In this document: positions 6,397 to 11,113 of the stretch, piece after piece | Layout of the letters: each line of letters starts with the position of its first letter | Numbering within the stretch: the stretch's first letter is position 1 | Assembly: GCA_031551885.1 (NCBI GenBank) | Contig: JAVBMX010000095.1 | Location: 1-11,113 of the forward strand | DNA from: Frigididesulfovibrio sp031551885 | GTDB lineage: Bacteria; Desulfobacterota; Desulfovibrionia; Desulfovibrionales; Desulfovibrionaceae | Direction of reading: 5' to 3' | DNA: 11,113 bases | Made by a program: the position numbers and the translations under genes | The notes under the pieces: generated by a model | What the model saw: only the letters and a program-made list of their open reading frames with translations | Told to the model about the DNA's origin: nothing | The model's database searches: none

Positions 6397-7665
6397 TCAG
6401 GAGCGGGATGCGTCGTCCACCTTATGGAAAAAGGAGGAGTTGGCGTTTTTGATTACCGCGACGCGGGCCTTGGGGTTCTCGGCCAGCAGGCGTTTCACGG
6501 TTCTCTGCATGTCTCCCGGCGTGAGCAGGCATTCGGCCAGCGTTTCGTCCGGCAGGTCGGAATGGACGACCACGTTGAAACGGGTGGTGGCGCGGGCGAA
6601 CAGGTAGGCCTTGTGCGCGCCCATGGCGAAGTTCCCGGCCTCAAAGGCGGCCTTCAACTCGCGGTCGCTCGAGAATTGCCGGACGTAGGTGTGGTAGACA
6701 TCGTCGCCGATGCCCTGTTCGCATTTGGCCACCAGGATGATGTGCGCTTCGGGCGCGGCGCACTGAACGGCCGTGCTCAGGCCTTTTTGGGCTTGGTAGA
6801 GGCAAATGTCTTTGGGTCTGCCCCCGCAGGAGGCGATGACGATGTCGTACGGCGCGCTGAACGGCAGGCCGTACATCCGGGTGGTTTCCTGCGAGGCCTT
6901 GCGCATGACGAGGGGCGGCAGGCCGGCCAGTACGGCGACCGGGCGCTTGGCCGCGTCCAGAACCACGTTGATTGCGAAGGCCACCCCGGCGAGCTCGCCC
7001 GCTTCGTTCAGATCCAGGCGCACGGGGTTGTCTTCGATATTGCCGACAACGGCCGCGTGTTCGCGCAGCATCCGGTGGTTGGCGGCGATCATCGCGGCCG
7101 AGGCGCAGCCGATGACCACGCCTTTGGCCCCGCCGGTAAACCCGACGAATTGGTGGGCGTCGACCATGCCCATGACGATTTTCAGTTCGGCCGCGCCGTA
7201 TTCGGCATTGATTTCCACGGGCGTGCCGCGTGAGGTCGCGCCGAAGCGCCGCATCGGCGAATGCTCCGCGTCATGAGGTACCACCCGGCAGCCGCGAAGA
7301 TTCTCCGGCAGAATACGGGCGAGCTGCACCGCATCGGCCGGGGGATGTAGGCCGCCGCCGACGACGATGACGACATCGTTGCCGTCCAAGGTGGGGTAGG
7401 CCGCGAACAATCTGTCGAGCAGGGCGGGTAGGAACAGCTTGGTGGGAAAGGGACGCGTTTCGTCGGGCACGGCGATGGCCACGGATTTGGGCGTATCGCG
7501 TCCTTCCAGGGGCAGGCAGCCTTCCGGCATATCGAGGGCGGCGTGCAGAGAGGCCACGGGATCGGCGAGGGCTTCGGGCGACTTTGGTTCAAAGACGTCC
7601 ACGAGCGCGCCGTAGGGAAGCTCCAGAGGGAGGGAGTCGTCCCCGTATCGCAACGTTGTACGCAT
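6397..7665 (-). CDS. larA: LarA-family nickel-pincer 2-hydroxyacid racemase/epimerase
   Basis: This 422-residue protein has the length of lactate racemase LarA of Lactobacillus plantarum (424) and carries its key residues. PDETRP (67-72) is the substrate-binding loop, GGGLHPP holds H107, DAH holds H171, GGAKG holds K181 (equivalent to LarA K184, to which the nickel-pincer nucleotide is attached), and YQAQKG gives Q291 and K294 with the spacing of LarA Q295/K298. The enzyme should therefore bind nickel and invert the C2 carbon of a 2-hydroxyacid by hydride transfer. Family members act on lactate, malate, other hydroxyacids and sugar acids, so substrate cannot be assigned. The cofactor genes larB, larC and larE are not in this window. 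It follows tctB by 115 nt and precedes the reductase gene. The ribosome site is weak. Confidence 0.88.
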   Translation of the reverse strand: MRTTLRYGDDSLPLELPYGALVDVFEPKSPEALADPVASLHAALDMPEGCLPLEGRDTPKSVAIAVPDETRPFPTKLFLPALLDRLFAAYPTLDGNDVVIVVGGGLHPPADAVQLARILPENLRGCRVVPHDAEHSPMRRFGATSRGTPVEINAEYGAAELKIVMGMVDAHQFVGFTGGAKGVVIGCASAAMIAANHRMLREHAAVVGNIEDNPVRLDLNEAGELAGVAFAINVVLDAAKRPVAVLAGLPPLVMRKASQETTRMYGLPFSAPYDIVIASCGGRPKDICLYQAQKGLSTAVQCAAPEAHIILVAKCEQGIGDDVYHTYVRQFSSDRELKAAFEAGNFAMGAHKAYLFARATTRFNVVVHSDLPDETLAECLLTPGDMQRTVKRLLAENPKARVAVIKNANSSFFHKVDDASRS

Positions 7666-7739
7666 ATATTCGGCTCGCTTGTCGGTTGGAGTTGCCCGGG
7701 GGCGGACGAATCCGCAGGCTTCGGCCCGGGAGAAACTTC

Positions 7740-7769
7740 GGGGCGGAAGAAGTGCGCTTCCTCCGCCCC
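7740..7769 (-). other. Hairpin between tctB and the racemase gene
   Basis: GGGGCGGA (7740-7747) pairs with TCCGCCCC (7762-7769); after one mismatch, GAAG pairs with CTTC around a TGCG loop. It begins 11 nt past the tctB stop. On the minus strand it is followed by GAAGTTTCTC, a poor T-tract, so at most it is a leaky terminator or a processing and stability hairpin that reduces expression of the racemase relative to the transporter. Confidence 0.45.
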
Positions 7770-7780
7770 CAAGCGGCGTG

Positions 7781-8239
7781 TCAGAACAGCAACCCTTCGG
7801 GGGTCGGCACGTGCAGCAGCAGCCCGAAACCCGCCCAGACGGCGGCGCACATGACCACCGTCAGAATGCAGGCCGCAATGGCCGCTTTGAACGGTCCCCG
7901 GCCTGTGTCGTTCAACACCACGGCAGTTCCGAACAGGAACAGAACGCTCGCCGAGTAAAAGCCGAGCAAGGAGATGACCAGCACATAACCGATGGAGAGG
8001 GCGGAAATCATCCCGACCCGCTTCCAGGCCACGGGTTCGCCATCGGATTTCGTGTCGCTGCCCCGCAGCTTGTACAGTCCTTTGCCCAGCAGATAGATGC
8101 CCCCCAGGGCGATAAAGCCGACGAGCAAACGCGGGTACATCAGGCTCACCCCTTCCAGGTCGCCGCTCTGGCTCTGAAACAGGGCCGCGACAACAAGGGA
8201 AAAAAGCCCGGCGGTGATGTCGGTGACGCTGCTACGCAT
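7781..8239 (-). CDS. tctB: Tripartite tricarboxylate transporter small membrane subunit TctB
   Basis: This 152-residue membrane protein is the small subunit of a TTT-family transporter and works with TctA in the inner membrane. Hydrophobic segments lie at about 8-22, 35-53, 76-98 and 117-143, with a charged loop around 58-72 (KLRGSDTKSDGEP), the four-helix plan of TctB. TctB sequences are poorly conserved, so the assignment rests on size, topology and position directly after tctA. The first 8 bp overlap the end of tctA, and AGGAGG stands 6 nt before the start, indicating translational coupling. Confidence 0.85.
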   Translation of the reverse strand: MRSSVTDITAGLFSLVVAALFQSQSGDLEGVSLMYPRLLVGFIALGGIYLLGKGLYKLRGSDTKSDGEPVAWKRVGMISALSIGYVLVISLLGFYSASVLFLFGTAVVLNDTGRGPFKAAIAACILTVVMCAAVWAGFGLLLHVPTPEGLLF

Positions 8240-9776
8240 GGCCGGCCTCCTGAGTGGGCCCGTCGGCGCATTCGCGCAACGCCGAGCGTCTCCGTTTTCT
8301 TTCCAAAAGGAAAGGGGTGAAGAAGGAGAGCACAGTGAGGAAAATCAGGAGCATGGCGATGGGGCTTTCCCAAAACACCTGAAGTACCGAGCCCCCGGTC
8401 GCCTTGGACAAGCTCACGCATTTCCCGAAGTTTTCGTCGATCATGGGGCCGAGAATGATCCCAAGGGCCATGGCGCCGGTATCGAGCCCCACCCGGTTGC
8501 AGAAGTAACCGATGAAGCCGAAGAGAATGACGACCCAAACGTCCAGCATGCTGTTGCGGATGGCATACGAGCCGATGACCGACAGCATGACGATGCCGAT
8601 GGCCACGAAGGTCAGACGAACGCTGAGCAGACGCACCATGATTTTGATGAGCAGCAGGCCGACCGGAATCATCAGCAGGTTGACGGCGAACTGCGACAAA
8701 ATGAAGGTGTAAGCCAGATCGCCCGTGACCGTGAACACTTTGAAGCCGGGCTGGATGCCTTTGGCCAGCAACGCGCCCAGAATAACGGCCGCCACCGCGC
8801 TGCCGGGAATGCCCAGGGTCAGCATGGGGATCAACGAGCCGCCGATGACCGCGTTGTTGGCGCTTTCGCTGGAAGCCACGCCCTCCACGACGCCCTTGCC
8901 GTACTTGGAGGGATCTTTGTCCCAGCGTTTGGATTCGTTGTAGGCGATGATCGAGGCGATTTCCCCTCCCGCGCCGGGCAGCATTCCGACCAACGTGCCG
9001 ATGATCGAAGACCGGGCGAGGATCATTTTGCACTTGCCGGCCAGCTCGCGGACCACTTCGCCGAAGACGCCGGGGGTGGGGTTGTACTTCGCGATGAAGG
9101 GCTTGTAGCTGCCGATGAGGTACAGAACCTGCGAAAAAGAGAACAGGCCGATCATGGCGGGAATGACTTCCACGCCCTGAACCAGCGGATAATAGTCAAA
9201 GGTGAAACGCGGCACGGCTTCATGGGGGTCGAGGCCGATCGTGGCCACCAGCATGCCGATGGCCCCGGAGATCAGGCCCTTGACGATGTTGCCCGAGGAC
9301 ATGACCGCGATGGTCGAAAGCCCGAACAGGCACAGCCAGAGGCTTTCCGGCCCGCCGAAGCGCAGGGCGAAACGGGCCAGCGGGGCGGCCATGAACAGCA
9401 GGAACAGGGTGCCGACGATCCCGCCGAAGGAAGATGAGAGCAGCGAGGTGATCAGGGCTTTGTCGGCCCTGCCGCTTTGGCACATGGGCCAGCCGTCGAA
9501 GGTGGTGGCCACCGAGGAAGGCGTTCCCGGAGTACAGATCAGGCAGGCGGAGTTCGCGCCGCCGTAGATGGCCCCGGCGTAGATGGCCCCCAGCATGATC
9601 AGGCCGCTGGTGGAATCCATGGCAAAGGTGACGGGCACCATAAGGGCCACGCCCATGGTCGCGGTCAAGCCGGGCATCGCGCCGATGATGATGCCGCCGG
9701 CAAGGCCCGCGAGCATCAGGAAGATATTCAGAGGGTCCAGCAAGTGGCCGAGAGCGGGAAGAATAAACTCAGACAT
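8232..9776 (-). CDS. tctA: Tripartite tricarboxylate transporter large membrane subunit TctA
   Basis: This 514-residue, very hydrophobic protein is the main permease of a TTT transporter, which imports citrate-like or other organic anions presented by the TctC binding protein using an ion gradient. The family signatures are clear: GIIIGAMPGLTATMGVALMVPVTF near residues 29-52, then GAIYAGAIYGGANSACLICTPGTPSSVATTFDGWPM. Later come GLDPHEAVPRFTF and the second-repeat counterpart GTLVGMLPGAGGEIASIIAYNESKRW. Length is normal for TctA (about 500). The start is preceded by TAGGAG. It lies 58 nt after tctC, with a small hairpin between, and overlaps tctB at its end. Confidence 0.96.
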   Translation of the reverse strand: MSEFILPALGHLLDPLNIFLMLAGLAGGIIIGAMPGLTATMGVALMVPVTFAMDSTSGLIMLGAIYAGAIYGGANSACLICTPGTPSSVATTFDGWPMCQSGRADKALITSLLSSSFGGIVGTLFLLFMAAPLARFALRFGGPESLWLCLFGLSTIAVMSSGNIVKGLISGAIGMLVATIGLDPHEAVPRFTFDYYPLVQGVEVIPAMIGLFSFSQVLYLIGSYKPFIAKYNPTPGVFGEVVRELAGKCKMILARSSIIGTLVGMLPGAGGEIASIIAYNESKRWDKDPSKYGKGVVEGVASSESANNAVIGGSLIPMLTLGIPGSAVAAVILGALLAKGIQPGFKVFTVTGDLAYTFILSQFAVNLLMIPVGLLLIKIMVRLLSVRLTFVAIGIVMLSVIGSYAIRNSMLDVWVVILFGFIGYFCNRVGLDTGAMALGIILGPMIDENFGKCVSLSKATGGSVLQVFWESPIAMLLIFLTVLSFFTPFLLERKRRRSALRECADGPTQEAGHA

Positions 9777-9786
9777 GAATCGCTCC

Positions 9787-9814
9787 TAAAACCCCGCCGG
9801 AGAGTTCCCGGCGG
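9787..9814 (-). terminator. Terminator-like attenuator between tctC and tctA
   Basis: CCGCCGG (9794-9800) pairs perfectly with CCGGCGG (9808-9814) around a 7-nt loop. On the minus strand the stem is followed by GG and four T residues. A weak intrinsic terminator here would let most transcripts end after tctC, giving an excess of binding protein over permease, a common arrangement in binding-protein operons. It ends only a few bases before the tctA ribosome site (TAGGAG). Confidence 0.55.
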
Positions 9815-9834
9815 AATCGGGGGTGTCTTCCCAC

Positions 9835-10800
9835 TTACCGGGATTTGATGGACCCGGCCTTGAGCAGGGCGGCCTTGATGAGGTCGTTCTGCGACTTGAC
9901 ATAGGCGTAGAAAGCATCGCCGTCCATGTACTCGGCGGGCTGACCGGCCTGCTTCATGTCTTTCAGGTATTCCGGGTCTTCGCAGATCTTTTTGAAGGTA
10001 TCGCGCAGAAAGGCGAGTTGTTCCGGGGCAATTCCTTTGGGGGCGACAAAGGCCCGGCGGATGTCGGAAACGACGTCGAGACCCTCTTCGCGCATGGTGG
10101 GCACGTCGGGCAAAAAGTCGTTACGCTTTTCGGCGGCCAAGGCGAGCACGCGCATTTCATCGAGGCTGCGCATCACGTCGTTCAGGTTGCCGAACATCAC
10201 GTCGACTTCACCGCCGAGAATGGCGGCATTTTGGTCGGCCGCGCCTTTGTAGAAAATTTCCGTGACCTTGAAGTCAAATTTGCCCTGCACGTCCAGAAGC
10301 ATCAGATGGTGGCCGCTGTTGGGGCCGACCAGGCCGAGTTTAAGCTTGCCGGGGTTGGCCTTGGCGTAGTCAAAGACGTCCTTGACGGTTTTGAAGGGAC
10401 TGTCTTTGCGCACCACAACGGCTTGGGGGTCGTTGACCACCTGGCAGATGTAGTCGAACTTGTCGATGGTGAACTGCGCTTTTTGGGCGAGGGGCTGGAT
10501 GATCAGGTGCGGCACGTTGATACCGCCGATGGTGTAGCCGTCGGGCTTGCCCATGGCGATTTCGGCAAAGCCGATGGCTCCGCCCGCGCCGGGTTTATAG
10601 ATGAAGGTCCACTGCTGGTCGCAGTACTTGTTCCAGTACTTTTGCATGATCCGGGCCTGCACGTCGCTGGAGCCTCCGGCCGTGAAGGCGATGACCATGT
10701 TCAGGGGTTTTTCGGGGTACGCGGCAAAGGCTGGGCCGGTCGCCATGAGGCAGGTGAGCAGCGTTGTCGCGAACAGTCGTGTGAAAAAACGAACTTTCAT
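9835..10800 (-). CDS. tctC: Tripartite tricarboxylate transporter periplasmic binding protein TctC (Bug family)
   Basis: This 321-residue exported protein is the solute receptor of the TTT transporter. The signal peptide is clear (MKVRFFTRLF, hydrophobic core, then AFA-AYP with cleavage near residue 26). The mature start, YPEKPLNMVIAFTAGGSSDVQAR (28-50), is the classical Bug motif, followed by YKPGAGGAIGFAEIAMGKPDGYTIGG in the second family block. Length is typical (about 320). I chose the ATG at 10798-10800 because GGAG precedes it and the signal peptide begins there; the frame is open 126 nt further upstream, but that part has no export signal. Bug proteins bind carboxylates such as citrate, aspartate or glutamate; the ligand here cannot be predicted. 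It is first in the TTT operon, 196 nt after a UxaA-family gene. Confidence 0.95.
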   Translation of the reverse strand: MKVRFFTRLFATTLLTCLMATGPAFAAYPEKPLNMVIAFTAGGSSDVQARIMQKYWNKYCDQQWTFIYKPGAGGAIGFAEIAMGKPDGYTIGGINVPHLIIQPLAQKAQFTIDKFDYICQVVNDPQAVVVRKDSPFKTVKDVFDYAKANPGKLKLGLVGPNSGHHLMLLDVQGKFDFKVTEIFYKGAADQNAAILGGEVDVMFGNLNDVMRSLDEMRVLALAAEKRNDFLPDVPTMREEGLDVVSDIRRAFVAPKGIAPEQLAFLRDTFKKICEDPEYLKDMKQAGQPAEYMDGDAFYAYVKSQNDLIKAALLKAGSIKSR

Positions 10801-10996
10801 GGGTGCTCCGATCCGTTGATGGATATTCCGGGTGTGGAAGTCGGGTATCTGTCTCTGTAAGCCGGGACGGAGCACCTCCGAATGATGCCCGGGCCCGGGA
10901 ATCCTCCACTGAATCAATGAACTCATGTGCGGCGTTCGCGCCGAGCGTTTTCTCCCCCCGCCCCGTGGAGGGCGGGAGGAGACGCCGCGCCGCCGC
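10801..10996 (-). promoter_or_regulatory. tctC leader with a repeat able to mask the ribosome site
   Basis: CGGAGCACC (10868-10876) and GGTGCTCCG (10802-10810) form a perfect 9-bp inverted repeat 57 nt apart. On the minus-strand RNA the second copy contains the GGAG ribosome site of tctC, immediately before its ATG, so pairing would hide it. The leader also holds a 12-bp palindrome, CCCGGGCCCGGG, at 10888-10899, and an imperfect GC-rich hairpin at about 10950-10980 just after the upstream gene's stop, lacking a T-tract. No convincing promoter boxes were found. Confidence 0.4.
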
Positions 10997-11113
10997 TTAG
11001 GCGCTTTCGTACAGACGGGTCATGATGAACTCGCGGTGCCCCAGGGCTTCGGCGGCGGTGTTGCGGCCGTTGCAGGTGCGGAAGAGCATCTCGAGCAGCA
11101 TGTCGCCGGCCTG
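10997..11113 (-). CDS. UxaA-family lyase/dehydratase, C-terminal fragment cut by window edge
   Basis: The minus strand is open from the right edge to TAA at 10997-10999, giving the last 38 residues of a protein. The end reads RNTAAEALGHREFIMTRLYESA, preceded by a short helix (DMLLEMLFRTCNG). A basic-G-x-x-T-x-A/S-E-x-x-G-H/Y-x-E-F tail is characteristic of the C-terminus of the UxaA family (altronate and galactarate dehydratases, and SuyB, the large subunit of (2R)-sulfolactate sulfo-lyase). These enzymes eliminate water, or sulfite in SuyB, from 2-hydroxyacids. The gene is upstream of and codirectional with the TTT operon, so it is probably part of the same pathway. With only 38 residues the family call is moderate and the member cannot be chosen. 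Confidence 0.55.
   Translation of the reverse strand, partial: QAGDMLLEMLFRTCNGRNTAAEALGHREFIMTRLYESA

Noticed and set aside
6319..7233. Plus-strand open frame of 304 codons
   Set aside because: It is antisense to the LarA-family gene, whose catalytic residues are all in place.
8214..9437. Plus-strand open frame of 407 codons
   Set aside because: It is antisense to tctA; rich in H, G, Q, R, A and D as expected from the reverse strand of a GC-rich membrane protein gene, without domains.
10801..10926. Upstream start extending TctC by 42 residues
   Set aside because: A standard signal peptide begins at the ATG at 10800, which has its own GGAG site; the extension would bury the export signal.
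10928..10946. Plus-strand CGGCG-TTCG-CGCCG hairpin followed by AGCGTTTT
   Set aside because: It has the look of a small terminator, but only for plus-strand transcription, and no plus-strand gene ends there; the stem is just 5 bp.
1..11113. CRISPR arrays, tRNA or rRNA genes, phage defence genes
   Set aside because: I saw no regularly spaced direct repeats, no tRNA- or rRNA-like sequence, and no defence-related protein motifs.

Overview
The window is a catabolic and transport locus of a GC-rich Gram-negative bacterium. The genes look about 60% G+C. Both transport systems here use exported binding proteins, and a nickel-pincer (LarA-family) racemase is encoded, which fits an anaerobe or facultative anaerobe. 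A desulfobacterial (Desulfovibrionaceae-like) host would suit this mix of genes, but that is a guess from gene content and no taxonomic marker is present. Every recognised gene lies on the minus strand, so the locus reads from high to low coordinates.

In order of transcription: the 3' end of a UxaA-family lyase/dehydratase gene (entering at the right edge, stop at 10997); a 196-nt leader; a tripartite tricarboxylate transporter (TTT) operon, tctC (9835-10800), tctA (8232-9776) and tctB (7781-8239, overlapping tctA by 8 bp); a LarA-family racemase/epimerase gene (6397-7665); a beta-hydroxyacid dehydrogenase/semialdehyde reductase gene (5447-6307); a 204-nt leader holding a perfect 14-bp-arm palindrome inside a second inverted repeat; the TRAP binding-protein gene dctP (4241-5242); a 484-nt non-coding gap with two related palindromes; dctQ (3259-3756) and dctM (1953-3257); a GabD-type semialdehyde dehydrogenase gene (422-1879); and a strong terminator (356-397). 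At the far left, AT-richer DNA carries the N-terminal part of an IS1595/ISXO2-like transposase gene (minus strand, start at 230), cut by the window edge. It marks the boundary of the locus.

Taken together, two unrelated secondary transporters bring in small organic anions. The LarA-type enzyme would interconvert stereoisomers at the C2 hydroxyl of a 2-hydroxyacid. The reductase and the aldehyde dehydrogenase would interconvert an acidic semialdehyde with its alcohol or its acid. The UxaA-family enzyme would eliminate from a 2-hydroxyacid-type product. Two readings fit: (a) C3-sulfonate use (dihydroxypropanesulfonate, sulfolactaldehyde, sulfolactate, then a SuyB-like lyase), favoured weakly by a GKT motif in the reductase where E. 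coli sulfolactaldehyde reductase YihU has GRT; (b) sugar-acid (aldarate/hexonate) degradation. The sequence does not decide between them. No complete new type of system was found. The most unusual material is the gene combination and the set of palindromic, probably regulatory, sequences in the leaders.
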